Source of the DNA: Pseudomonas gingeri | GTDB taxonomy: Bacteria; Pseudomonadota; Gammaproteobacteria; Pseudomonadales; Pseudomonadaceae | NCBI RefSeq assembly: GCF_013386165.1 | Contig: NZ_JACAOS010000015.1 | Coordinates: 186,001 to 250,000 of the forward strand | Length of the DNA: 64,000 nt | Direction of reading: 5' to 3' | Part shown: piece by piece, positions 12,363-21,419 of the stretch | Numbering within the stretch: the first letter of the stretch is position 1 | Layout of the letters: each line of letters opens with the position of its first letter | Program-made: the position numbers and the translations under genes | Notes under the pieces: generated by a model | The model's database searches: none | What the model saw: only the letters and a program-made list of their open reading frames with translations | What the model was told of the DNA's origin: nothing

Positions 12363-12677
12363 GAACTCTCCTGCACTGCTGCCAATGAAAAACTGACTCG
12401 GCAGTGGTCAGGTCCGACCGACGCGAAATCGTTGTGCGGACCGCCACCCCTTCACAATGGCATCCTGCCCAACCGATATATCCCCTGATCCGCAAGGCCC
12501 CTCTCCCTGCGCCAGATCTACGCCTGACAGCCGCGCCGCACTGGCGACCGGCTCCTCTGGCGTGGGCTATGGGTGGCCATGCTAAACAGTCGTCGGCGCA
12601 TCCGACATAGGACATTTCCACGAGCCCACTGCGAAAACGACCTTCCTCTTGCGGGACAGGCCAGATACCTACAGCAG
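12363..12677. other. 315-bp gap between tssM and the response regulator gene
   Basis: No convincing gene is present; open frames here are short and lack ribosome sites. The gap must contain the 3' end of the tss transcript and a promoter for the response regulator gene. I see no strong T-tailed hairpin. The only notable element is the TAGGA-N4-TCCA site at 12608-12620. Confidence 0.5.
12608..12620. promoter_or_regulatory. Possible response-regulator site, degenerate copy
   Basis: TAGGACATTTCCA matches the palindrome upstream of tssA (TAGGA-N4-TCCTA) in both half sites apart from the end of the right arm; both copies are preceded by CA. It is about 245 bp upstream of the response regulator ATG. 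With only two copies compared, chance similarity is possible. Confidence 0.35.
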
Positions 12678-15600
12678 CTACGTCGTGGGGCATCGGAAAT
12701 CGCTGAGCATCTTGCGGCCGAAGGGATGGTCAAGGCTGGCGCTGCGCAATTGCAGCACCACCTCAACGTCCTCGAAGCCCAGGGTCAACCAGTAGCCCTC
12801 ACCGCTGGGCGCCGGCACCAGGCGCCCTTGCTCCATAAAACGAAACCAGGCCCAGGGCCCTTCGGCCGAGCGCACCAGGCTGCGGCCGTCGATCAGCGTG
12901 ACCACCATCTTCAACTGGCTGCCCAGGGCCCGGGTCGGCCAGGTGAACAGACTCGGGTGGATCGGACCATGGGCATAGTTGAGCTGCAACTCGTCCAGGG
13001 TCAGGCGCAGCTGAGCGATGTTTTCATCCATGGACACAGGGCTGAGCTCGAAATCGACCCGTGCGACGTCGGACGCAGCCGGGAAAAACGCCCGGCGAAT
13101 CTGCTCCGCGCGCCGGAACTGTGCCGCCACCGGGCCCTGCAGTAGCGTGACATCCGGATGACGCTGTTGAAAATCCTGCAACAGCCCGGTCGGTGCAAAC
13201 AGGCGGTTGAAGTCGGCCAGCGATAGCTGCTCCCGGGCCAGTGGATCGAAGGGGTAACGCTGGGCGAGCAGGCGTGAACATTCGGGGCCCAGTTGCAGGT
13301 TCAGGCTGGCGCCGACCGTCGCCAGCGTCTTCTGGTGCAGGTGCTGCCGGCCAACGCTAACGATATCGGCGAACAGCGGTTGCAGCATCGGCGGCAGGCT
13401 GTCGATCTGCCGCTGCAACAGTTCCAGGCCATCCACCGGCGGGTTCGGCAACCCCATCGCCAAGGCCTGCTCCCGGGCCCGGAGGTAAACCGCCGCCTGG
13501 GCCAGGGCTTCGCGTAATGCCTCAAGCGGGGCGGCGCTGCCTTCGCTCAACTGTTGCAACGCCGCAAAGTGCCGGTTGACCGGGTGCGCCTCGGCGGTAG
13601 GTGGGTCGGGGAGTGCCTTGGCCAGATCGGAGGAGAAACCGGAGGTCAGCGACGACACTTGCTGACGCGCCCTGTCGATCAGACGCGGGGGAACCTGGGG
13701 GATCTCCAGACGGGTTTCACGCCCCGCCGCACGCAGCAAACTGAACAGCGCCGAGTCGGCCCGCGACAGCCGCTCGAGCCTGAGGGCCAGGGACTCAGTC
13801 GGATCCAGACCGACCAGTTGCAGGTCGGCGAAGAAGTGTTCCCAGTGCCGGATATAGTCCTGTGCATAAAGCGCGGACACTTCGCTGTACAAGGTCGGCG
13901 CGTCCAATCGCAGCCCCGCGCCCATGACCCAGTCTTCATCCTTGAGCGCCTCGGCTATCAGCAACGGCAGACGGGCCCGTAGCTGTGCATAACCCTTGGG
14001 GCTGAAGCGGGCAGGCACACCTCGGTTCAAGGGCTCGCCACTGCGTCGGGAAAGACTCAGCAGCCCCTCGCTGCCGCTGACCGCGACAACGCTGAAATCC
14101 CCGTCGTCAGCGCTTGCCAACAAGGTGCTCAACCGCTCATACAGACGCTGCTGTTGCGGCTCGCGGCGCAGTTGTCGACGCACCTGCTCGACCCAACGCA
14201 GATCAACGCTCAGCACCGGCCCCTTCGCCAATAGCGGTATCAGCGCCTGGACATGAGCCTGCAATGACTCGCGTTGCTCCGGGACCAGCGACTGACCGAG
14301 ATCGCCCTGCACCTGGGCTGACAACCACTCTTCAACGGCAGCCGATTCGAACCGGCCCTGACCGCCCAACATCAGGTAAAACCGCAAGCGTTCCTGGCGC
14401 TGGCGGTGGGGCTCATTCGGCGGTGAATGCTGCAGGTTTTGCACAACGCTGGGCAGCAATTCATCGAGCAACGCCCGTTGGTAAAGGCTGCGGGTCTGGC
14501 TCAGCAAGCGGCGATACTCGCTCAGCCAGGAACCGGGCAACCACCCACCGTCCGAGGGCGGATAGGCCAGGTTACGCAACCGCGCCAGGCGTTCGAGCAG
14601 GGCCGTCGTCACACGCGTCCCGGCGGCGCTGGCCGGCATCTGTGCGAGCAATACCTGTTGCTCGGCCAGCCAGTGCAACTGTCGGGTCTGCTGCCAGTAA
14701 CTGTTGCCGAGCAATGTTGCCGACAGAACCACCAAGGCAGCGGCGCCGAGTGCAAGCAACCAACGGCCCCCACCCGGTGGCAAAAATCCCGGCCAGCATG
14801 TGTGGCGCCGACTCTGTTGCAGGCAGCGGACCAAGCGCTGGCTGGGGCCCCGAGTTCCCGGTTCGACCTGCAAGTGGCCGCTGCAACGCAACGCTTGCAG
14901 ATGAACCTGCGAAACCCGCGGCTGCTCGAAAAACGCTGTCTGCAAATAGGGCTGCAAGACCTCGGCAAACTGTCGCCACAAGCGCGGGAAACCGTAGAGT
15001 TGAACCCGTGCCGAGGTCTGCACTGCCTTCTGCAGGCGCTCGGGGAGTCCGTCTTGCACTGTCGCAAAGCGACTGACAAGACGCTCGGCCAGCCGCGCCA
15101 GGTTATGCCGGTTGCGCCCACGGACAAAGGCCAGCACCAGATCTCGCGCCTCGACTGGTAAGGCCAGCAACGAGGGTTCGAATCCCGGCAAGCGATCACA
15201 GTGGGTGACGATGACCTGCACCGGCAAGCCCTGGCCGAACTCGGCGGCCAGCTCTTCCAGGCGTGCCCGCAGGATCAGGGCCTGGGCATCACGAGCAGGC
15301 GGAGCCAGGCGCAGCAGATGCACCGCATTGAGCACCAGCACCGCCCCCGCAACACCCAAGCCGTGACGGCGCGAGCGTTTCAGTTCATCGAGCAGACAAC
15401 GCCACAACCCGATGCAGTCTCGGTCTGCTTGGGTCAGCAAGGCGGCGCTCACGGCCATGACGGAAAAAGCGCCGAGACGCCCCAGGTGCAAATCATCCTG
15501 CGGCGACTCGCCGTCCGCGCGCGCGCGACGGCCTTTCTCCCCCATCAGGCTGCGCTTGCCGGCGCCGGTCGCCCCCAACAGCAGGAACACCGGGCCGCTG

Positions 15601-15947
15601 GCATTGGCCTGGCTTTCCAGACGCCAGCGCTCCAGCCGCTCGCGCAAGCGCCGTTCCCGGGCACAAGGCGGGTTCAGCCCCTGCAACGCCAACTGCGCCG
15701 CCTCGACGCCGAGCAACTCTCGCCGTTTGCGCCGCCGCCGGGCCCACCCGAAAAAAACCAGCCCCGCCAGGTACAAGGGTCCCAGCAACAGCCACTGCTG
15801 CCAGTCATGCGCCAGCGGCGCAATATCGTCGATGGACAGACGCGGACCCTGCTGGCGGACCAGCAAGGTCAACAGATAAAGTCCAACCATCAGCGGCAGC
15901 GCCCGCAGCAGGTTTTTCAGCAATCTCAGGAACATGGCGGCAGTCAT
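12678..15947 (-). CDS. tssM: Type VI membrane-complex protein TssM, divergent
   Basis: Inner-membrane protein of the TssJLM trans-envelope complex, about 1089 residues. Hydrophobic segments lie near residues 10-30 and 52-68, then a cytoplasmic NTPase-like region, a third segment near 400-425 (WLLALGAAALVVLSATLLG) and a long periplasmic part. The Walker A equivalent reads GATGAGKR (125-132), with Arg where Ser/Thr binds magnesium. The usual DTAGRY Walker B of IcmF proteins cannot be found, although a VTHCDRLPGF segment like the family (T)KCD motif remains. The start is uncertain: ATG 15947 or 15935, neither with a good ribosome site. It follows tssL after a 46-bp gap. Confidence 0.9.
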   Translation of the reverse strand: MTAAMFLRLLKNLLRALPLMVGLYLLTLLVRQQGPRLSIDDIAPLAHDWQQWLLLGPLYLAGLVFFGWARRRRKRRELLGVEAAQLALQGLNPPCARERRLRERLERWRLESQANASGPVFLLLGATGAGKRSLMGEKGRRARADGESPQDDLHLGRLGAFSVMAVSAALLTQADRDCIGLWRCLLDELKRSRRHGLGVAGAVLVLNAVHLLRLAPPARDAQALILRARLEELAAEFGQGLPVQVIVTHCDRLPGFEPSLLALPVEARDLVLAFVRGRNRHNLARLAERLVSRFATVQDGLPERLQKAVQTSARVQLYGFPRLWRQFAEVLQPYLQTAFFEQPRVSQVHLQALRCSGHLQVEPGTRGPSQRLVRCLQQSRRHTCWPGFLPPGGGRWLLALGAAALVVLSATLLGNSYWQQTRQLHWLAEQQVLLAQMPASAAGTRVTTALLERLARLRNLAYPPSDGGWLPGSWLSEYRRLLSQTRSLYQRALLDELLPSVVQNLQHSPPNEPHRQRQERLRFYLMLGGQGRFESAAVEEWLSAQVQGDLGQSLVPEQRESLQAHVQALIPLLAKGPVLSVDLRWVEQVRRQLRREPQQQRLYERLSTLLASADDGDFSVVAVSGSEGLLSLSRRSGEPLNRGVPARFSPKGYAQLRARLPLLIAEALKDEDWVMGAGLRLDAPTLYSEVSALYAQDYIRHWEHFFADLQLVGLDPTESLALRLERLSRADSALFSLLRAAGRETRLEIPQVPPRLIDRARQQVSSLTSGFSSDLAKALPDPPTAEAHPVNRHFAALQQLSEGSAAPLEALREALAQAAVYLRAREQALAMGLPNPPVDGLELLQRQIDSLPPMLQPLFADIVSVGRQHLHQKTLATVGASLNLQLGPECSRLLAQRYPFDPLAREQLSLADFNRLFAPTGLLQDFQQRHPDVTLLQGPVAAQFRRAEQIRRAFFPAASDVARVDFELSPVSMDENIAQLRLTLDELQLNYAHGPIHPSLFTWPTRALGSQLKMVVTLIDGRSLVRSAEGPWAWFRFMEQGRLVPAPSGEGYWLTLGFEDVEVVLQLRSASLDHPFGRKMLSDFRCPTT

Positions 15948-15993
15948 CCGGCGAGGGCAAATAGGTGAAGTGCCCACGGCAGGGCGATGGCGG

Positions 15994-17181
15994 TCACAGC
16001 GGTTCGAGCACAATCTCTACCCGACGATTGCGCGCCCGGTTGTCCGCGCTGTCATTCGGCACCCGTGGCTCACTGGCGCCACGCCCCAGGACCTGGACAC
16101 GCCCGAGATCGGCCGCCTCGCCGAACATCTCGAACAACACCGCACGGGCGCGCCGCAGCGAGAGCTGCTGGTTGGAAACCAAACCCTTGCCAACGGGGGT
16201 GGCGTCACTGTGTCCGATGATCCGGATAGCCCCCGGCCAATCCGCCAGCACCGTGGCGATACGCTGCAAGGTCGCTCGACTCTCTGGAGCGATCACGCTG
16301 CCACCCGGGGTAAACAACTGCGTGGTGCCGAGCAACAGTCGCACGGCACCCGCCTCATCGTGCAACGTCAAGCGGCCGGCCTGGATATCCTCGGCCAGAC
16401 GCTCAGCCAGCGTAGGCAAGGTCGCCGGCACGGAAGGGAGTGCTAGCTCGGCTGACGACAGCCGCGACAATTCAAGCCACTGCTGGCTGGAACGCATCTG
16501 CAGGTCGTATGCACCCGCAACCGCGAGGCCAATCAGCAACACCAGCAGGCCGCCCAAGGTCCAGCGCAGCGCATGCCGTGGCCACCTGCCCGGCAGCGCG
16601 GTTTTCAGCGACGGACGTGGATAACGCTCGCGGTGCAGGCGCAGGGTTTCGTAGAGCTGGGCACGTTTGAGGGCCAGGATCGAACGGCCTTCGCGCTGGA
16701 TTCGATAACGCCCCTCCAGGCCCAGCGCCAGACACAGGTACATCAGCTCGAGCAACGCCAAATGCTCTACCGGCTTGAGCTGCGCCGCGTCCAGATTGGC
16801 GAAGAAACCTTCGCCGCCCTCGGCTTCCTGGTGAAAGGTCATCAGCAGGCTGTGGCGTGACCAGGCGCCCCGGGCCCATTCGCTGCTGGCGATGATTTCG
16901 TCGAGCAAGGTGCACAGGGCATAACGGGCACGTAACACAATGCGTGACTCGATACCGCAAGCCAGGGCTTGCTGCTGGAAGGTCCGCACCCGGGCGATCA
17001 GGCGCAAACGCAGCGCCGGCAAGTCGGGCTGGCGCCTCAGGCGCTGGAACACCACCACTTCATGCAGCAGGTCGTCAGCCAGCGTGCAGAGGTTTTCGTC
17101 GGCAGCCGCCGGCCCGGCCTGGACACGCTCGCTGGCGCGGGCGTCTTGGCGCGATCCGAAAGCCATTCGGGCAAACGCCAT
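15994..17181 (-). CDS. tssL: Type VI protein TssL with C-terminal OmpA-like domain
   Basis: A 395-residue DotU-type inner-membrane protein fused to a peptidoglycan-binding domain. The N-terminal cytoplasmic part contains ARYALCTLLDEIIASSEW and the family segment SLLMTFHQEAEGGEGFF. One membrane helix follows (LGGLLVLLIGLAVAGAY, about residues 212-228). Residues from about 290 are OmpA-like, with IIGHSDATPVGKG and NRRVEIVLEPL. The ATG at 17181 overlaps the tssK stop as ATGA, favouring it over the GTG one codon upstream. The OmpA extension should anchor the membrane complex to the cell wall without a separate TagL protein. Confidence 0.95.
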   Translation of the reverse strand: MAFARMAFGSRQDARASERVQAGPAAADENLCTLADDLLHEVVVFQRLRRQPDLPALRLRLIARVRTFQQQALACGIESRIVLRARYALCTLLDEIIASSEWARGAWSRHSLLMTFHQEAEGGEGFFANLDAAQLKPVEHLALLELMYLCLALGLEGRYRIQREGRSILALKRAQLYETLRLHRERYPRPSLKTALPGRWPRHALRWTLGGLLVLLIGLAVAGAYDLQMRSSQQWLELSRLSSAELALPSVPATLPTLAERLAEDIQAGRLTLHDEAGAVRLLLGTTQLFTPGGSVIAPESRATLQRIATVLADWPGAIRIIGHSDATPVGKGLVSNQQLSLRRARAVLFEMFGEAADLGRVQVLGRGASEPRVPNDSADNRARNRRVEIVLEPL

Positions 17182-18518
17182 CACGCCTCCCTGATGGCCC
17201 AGAACGCCAATTGCAGTCCCGGAAACGAGCCGGCCACATGCAAACCGAAACCGCTGGTGTCCACCAGATCAGCCCACAGGGGATGCTCGCTCGACAGCTG
17301 GAAATAGCTGAAGCCAGGATAGTAAGGCAGCTCCCTGGGTGCTGTTGGCAGCACCTGGATCGCCAACCCCGGCAACTGCAGGTTCACCAGGTCGTGCAGG
17401 CGCTCGGCCGGACCGATCTTCAAGCAGTTGGGGAAACTTTTGCGCAACTCCTCGTCGGGCACCTGTGCGCGGACCGCGAGAATGAAACGCGCCGATGGGT
17501 ACAGGTTGATATCCGGCACCTGGGCAAAACGAAAGCCAAAGGCACCGTTCTTGAGCGCCAGGGTCACCACCTCGGCACTGGCCACCGCACTCAACGCCTG
17601 CAACAGGTCCTGGATCAGCGGCACAAAGCTCTCCCCCAGGCGGTCGTGACGGTATGGCGGATAAGCCCTGGGACGCTTGCGCTCCTGGCAGAAAATCGCC
17701 AGTTCACCGGCCAGCCGCACCAGCTCGCGGTACAGCAATTCGGGGTGCAACGCCGGTTGGCTGGCCAGGTGCATCAGCAGGCTTTCGGCGCGGTTGACGC
17801 TTTGCAGCATCACGTACTGCTGGATCTCCGTCAGCCCGCCAAGCCCGCCCTGACCCAGCCCACCGGCCAGGGCTGTGCCGCGTTGGCGGGCGCGGGCGAT
17901 CAGTTCGTCGACGGAGCGCGCCAGCACCGGCGAACAACGCCAGGCCAGCAACGGTGCCACCTGTTGCCGGTCGAGCACCACCAGGCCCGCGGCAGTGCGC
18001 TCCACCACCCGGGCCACGCGCAAAAAGACATGGGAGGCGGCGACGTCAGCCTCCCGCGCCAGCTTCAGGTTCAGGCGACTGACCTGCACACAGGCCGGCT
18101 CGCCACCTTCGGTATTGGCGTCGGCGACCAGAACTTCGCTGATCCGGTAACGGGCCAGACTGTCGTCCCCCGGGGCGGTTTCGGTGTCCACCGCTCCTGG
18201 GCGATTGAGCGCCAGGGCCAACACCAATTGCACATCACGCTCGCTGTCGGCCACCGGATAACGCAGCTGGACCAACTCCTCGTCCGTCAGGGCGAAGGGG
18301 CTACCATCGGGCATGATCCCTTCGCAGGCGCTCAAGGCCAGGGTCCCCAGAGCCAACTGCGCGGCCTCGATTTTCAGCGCGGCAAAGCCCCAGCCATGGG
18401 GTTGCACGGCGCGCAGAACCTGAGCCAGCCGGGCCCGGTTATGGCGCTCCTGCTGCTGGAAGTGCTGCGGCAGCAGAAACATGCCTTCGGACCAGACGAC
18501 ACCGTCGTGACTACTCAT
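17181..18518 (-). CDS. tssK: Type VI baseplate protein TssK
   Basis: A 445-residue baseplate subunit that links the baseplate to the TssJLM complex. The family signature near the N terminus is plain: VVWSEGMFLLPQHFQQQER. The length is normal for the family. The start overlaps the tssJ stop by 8 bp and the stop overlaps tssL by one ATGA, so tssJ-K-L are translated as a coupled set. Confidence 0.95.
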   Translation of the reverse strand: MSSHDGVVWSEGMFLLPQHFQQQERHNRARLAQVLRAVQPHGWGFAALKIEAAQLALGTLALSACEGIMPDGSPFALTDEELVQLRYPVADSERDVQLVLALALNRPGAVDTETAPGDDSLARYRISEVLVADANTEGGEPACVQVSRLNLKLAREADVAASHVFLRVARVVERTAAGLVVLDRQQVAPLLAWRCSPVLARSVDELIARARQRGTALAGGLGQGGLGGLTEIQQYVMLQSVNRAESLLMHLASQPALHPELLYRELVRLAGELAIFCQERKRPRAYPPYRHDRLGESFVPLIQDLLQALSAVASAEVVTLALKNGAFGFRFAQVPDINLYPSARFILAVRAQVPDEELRKSFPNCLKIGPAERLHDLVNLQLPGLAIQVLPTAPRELPYYPGFSYFQLSSEHPLWADLVDTSGFGLHVAGSFPGLQLAFWAIREA

Positions 18519-19017
18519 CGGCCTTCTCCTCTGCCGGCGCTGACGTCAACGCCACACGCTGGCGAGCCACCAGGGCCGTCAGCCGCGAGGGACGCGTCGG
18601 GTCGATTTCGGCCCAGGCCCACCACTGGGCATGGTCGATATTGCGGTACTCGACCACCAGCGCGATAAAGCGGGTGCCCGGCACCGGAAGAAAAACCTGC
18701 TCCTGCTGCTGGCCCGGGCGCAGCAACAGCGACTCCTGGCGTAGCAGATCACGGCCCAGCGCCTGCTCGGCCGCGGCTTCGGACTGGAACAGCTCGACCT
18801 GTTCCAGGCGCTTGCTGTCGGCCAGTTGCAGGAGCCTGACGATCACCGGTGACGGCCGGCCATGCAGGTCGGGATTGCTGTCCAATGCCGCTTCCAGGGA
18901 CAAACCGATACGCGGTTCAGGCGGCGGTTCGTCAGACCAGAACCCGCTGCAGCCTGGCAGTGCCAACGCCAACAGCAGCCAGGTGACGCAGCGAAACCCA
19001 GGTTTAATCGCGACCAT
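18511..19017 (-). CDS. tssJ: Type VI outer-membrane lipoprotein TssJ
   Basis: A 168-residue lipoprotein that places the membrane complex in the outer membrane. The signal peptide has the hydrophobic core TWLLLALAL and lipobox ALPGC, giving lipidated Cys23. The mature part keeps the two-sheet TssJ pattern with PSPVIVRLLQLAD and RFIALVVEYRNID. ATG 19017 lies inside the end of vgrG (14-bp overlap). Longer versions of this frame would lie wholly antisense to nothing conserved and lack a signal peptide at the start, so they are rejected. Confidence 0.93.
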   Translation of the reverse strand: MVAIKPGFRCVTWLLLALALPGCSGFWSDEPPPEPRIGLSLEAALDSNPDLHGRPSPVIVRLLQLADSKRLEQVELFQSEAAAEQALGRDLLRQESLLLRPGQQQEQVFLPVPGTRFIALVVEYRNIDHAQWWAWAEIDPTRPSRLTALVARQRVALTSAPAEEKADE

Positions 19018-20932
19018 CGTCCGCCTCCTTGGGTGGCTTGGCCGCCGCCGGTTTCGCCGACTTGGCCGAGGTGCTGGCCGCAGCGGCACCGCCATTGATA
19101 TCGACCGAAGCCGAGCCGTCGAGGCTGATGCTCTTGCCGTTGATCGCCACGCCCGCGGTGCTGAGCACCAGGGTGCTGGCACCGACCTTGAGGGTCAGGC
19201 TCTTGCCGGCTTCCAGCACCAGATTGCCGTGGGCCTTGAAATCCATGTCGGCCGCTGTCGACTGCCATTGGCCGGCAATCCTGCAATGGCTGTCGCCCGC
19301 GATATCCAGCGAATAATCGGCGTCGATCCGCGTGTTGCGCTGACCACCCACGGACTCATGGAGATCCTCCTCGACCTTGAGAAACTGGTTGGCGCCGACC
19401 GTCAGGTGCCAGTCGTTGCCGATGCTGGCGAAGGCATCGTTGCGCACTGTCAGGTCCTGGTTGCGTCCGGCATGGATCAGCAACTGCTCACGGCCCTTCC
19501 TGTCGTCGAAGCGCAACTCGTTGTAGACATCCTGCTCGCCCAGGGACTGCGATTTGAGACCACTGCGGGCCGCCTGGGCCGGCAGCTCCCAGGGTGGCCG
19601 GTGACCCGCGTTATAGAGCCCGGCGGTGACCAGGGGCCGGTCGGGGTCGCCGCCGAGGAATTCCACCACCACTTCCTGGCCGACCCGTGGCACAAACAGT
19701 GCCCCCCAGCGCTTGCCGGCCGTCGGTTGGGCGACCCGGACCCAGCAGGAACAATCCTCGTGACGCCGCCCACTGTTGTCCCAGTGAAACTGCACCTTGA
19801 TCCGGCCGAACTCGTCGACCCAGATCGGATCGCCTTCCTTGCCCACCACAAAGGCCGTCTGGGGCCCGGCGATCAACGGCCGCGCAGTCTGTATAGGCGC
19901 ACGGAACACCTGGGTGGTCGGGATCGCCTCGACCTCGCAACGCAGCTCGGTCGTGGCATCGAACTGCAGGGTTGCGGCCACGATCAGGTAATCGCTGTTC
20001 TGCTCGGCGCGCGGGTGATCGACCAGCGTGAAGCATTGCCCGGGCACCAGGTACGGCGACTGGCTGACGCCCCAGCGCCACTGCTGCCGGGCATGCGCGG
20101 CTTCGAGTCGGACCCGCGCCAGGGCTTCGCCAGATTCGCTACGGCTGAACCGCCCTGGAAAATCTTCTTGTCGATAATCGCCGTGGCGCGCCGTCGCCGC
20201 CGCGCCATGACTCGCCGACAGGACGCTGGCTTCACGGTTGCTGGCCTTGGTGAAATCGAAATCCACCAGGCTGAACATCCCGGGCCGCAGTTCGCCATGG
20301 GTTTCCCAGTTCAGCATGCTGCCCGGGACCTTGTCCTGGCTGGGCCGGTAGCTCATTTCCCGTAAGTGCTGCACCGGCTTGTGCGCGCTCATCGAATCGG
20401 TGATCACCAACAGATGATCGTCAGCTTGATGCTCGAAGAAATAGTAGAGACCCGCGTCCTCCAGCAAACGGCTGAAAAAGGCAAAGTCGCTTTCGCCGAA
20501 CTGCACGCAATATTCCATCGGCTCCGGGCATTCGGCCTGCCAGTCGACGCTGGCGGGGTAGTCGCCGAAGACCTCTTCGAGCACCTGTTTGAGGGTCAGG
20601 TTCTGAAAGATCCGCTGGCGCCGGGACTGCGTCAGAAACCACAGCCAGGGCCTGAGGGAAACCCGGTAGCACGCCTGACGCTTGACCCAGCCCATGGCAC
20701 TGAAGGCGCTGATATAGCCGTGGATATGCCGCGCCCGTGACGCTTCGACACCGAGACTCAGTGCCAGCGGACGGCCCAGCAAATCATCGACCTGCAAGCC
20801 GTCATCGGCACACGAGAAGGTCAGTTCGTACTCACCGATCTGGCTCAGCCCTTCCCGGCCCATCAGGTCGAGCAACGACAGCTTGGCGTCGATGCCAGGC
20901 ACCTGGACACGGTGGTAGGTGTTTTCGGACAT
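19004..20932 (-). CDS. vgrG: Type VI spike protein VgrG (TssI)
   Basis: A 642-residue spike protein. The gp27-like N-terminal region includes RHIHGYISAF and the block FGESDFAFFSRLLEDAGLYY. The OB-fold/gp5 region has GDPIWVDEFGRIKVQFHWD and RVGQEVVVEFLGGDPDRP. Repetitive needle-type segments (DYSLDIAGDSH, KSLTLKVGAS) follow. The last 35 residues are an Ala/Lys-rich tail with no recognisable toxin domain, so it is a structural VgrG. ATG 20932 is chosen from the conserved start; upstream in-frame codons fall in the gap to the PAAR-like gene. The stop lies within tssJ. Confidence 0.95.
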   Translation of the reverse strand: MSENTYHRVQVPGIDAKLSLLDLMGREGLSQIGEYELTFSCADDGLQVDDLLGRPLALSLGVEASRARHIHGYISAFSAMGWVKRQACYRVSLRPWLWFLTQSRRQRIFQNLTLKQVLEEVFGDYPASVDWQAECPEPMEYCVQFGESDFAFFSRLLEDAGLYYFFEHQADDHLLVITDSMSAHKPVQHLREMSYRPSQDKVPGSMLNWETHGELRPGMFSLVDFDFTKASNREASVLSASHGAAATARHGDYRQEDFPGRFSRSESGEALARVRLEAAHARQQWRWGVSQSPYLVPGQCFTLVDHPRAEQNSDYLIVAATLQFDATTELRCEVEAIPTTQVFRAPIQTARPLIAGPQTAFVVGKEGDPIWVDEFGRIKVQFHWDNSGRRHEDCSCWVRVAQPTAGKRWGALFVPRVGQEVVVEFLGGDPDRPLVTAGLYNAGHRPPWELPAQAARSGLKSQSLGEQDVYNELRFDDRKGREQLLIHAGRNQDLTVRNDAFASIGNDWHLTVGANQFLKVEEDLHESVGGQRNTRIDADYSLDIAGDSHCRIAGQWQSTAADMDFKAHGNLVLEAGKSLTLKVGASTLVLSTAGVAINGKSISLDGSASVDINGGAAAASTSAKSAKPAAAKPPKEADDGRD

Positions 20933-20948
20933 GGTGACAGGGGCTCGC

Positions 20949-21338
20949 TCAGGCAATCGTGGTCTTGAGGGTGGCGCTGGCGTTGACGCGGATCTGGCCG
21001 CCCCAGTTGCACTGGCAGGTACAGCGGTTATCCAGGGCCGGCAGCTTGGCAATCCGTGTCCGCGCCGCGCCGGGCTGCCAGGGTGTAGCGGTGGCGGGCA
21101 CACAGGGCATCGGCGTCAGCACGCCCATGGCGGCGGCCGTTGCCGCCGCGACCTGGGGGTTGGCCGGGCTGCGGCAGAGACCGAAGGTCGGGATATTGAC
21201 CAGGGGCTGATGATCGAGAATGTTCGCCGCCGGCTGACCTTCGGCCGTGACCCGCCCCAGTGGCAATACACTCAGGCGCGCCGGTGCAGCGCCGAACGAA
21301 CAGGAGAGCAAGGCCCCCATAACAACTTGCTGATTCAT
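20949..21338 (-). CDS. DUF4280 PAAR-like spike-tip protein
   Basis: A 129-residue protein of the DUF4280 family, which is related to PAAR proteins that cap the VgrG spike. Visible marks are the start QQVVMGALLSCSFGAAP, the central INIP-like VNIPTFGLCRSPANP, GVLTPMPCVPAT, and the C-terminal cysteine cluster CTCQCNWGG, probably binding metal. ATG 21338 has GGAG at proper spacing. Its place between tssG and vgrG supports the role. There is no C-terminal extension, so it carries no fused toxin. Confidence 0.85.
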   Translation of the reverse strand: MNQQVVMGALLSCSFGAAPARLSVLPLGRVTAEGQPAANILDHQPLVNIPTFGLCRSPANPQVAAATAAAMGVLTPMPCVPATATPWQPGAARTRIAKLPALDNRCTCQCNWGGQIRVNASATLKTTIA

Positions 21339-21419
21339 GCGGGCTCCAGACAGACATCCATGGAAAGCCCGTGCAGTGTCAGTGAAGGGTGCCCCGTGGG
21401 GTATCGGATAACTCCTAAA

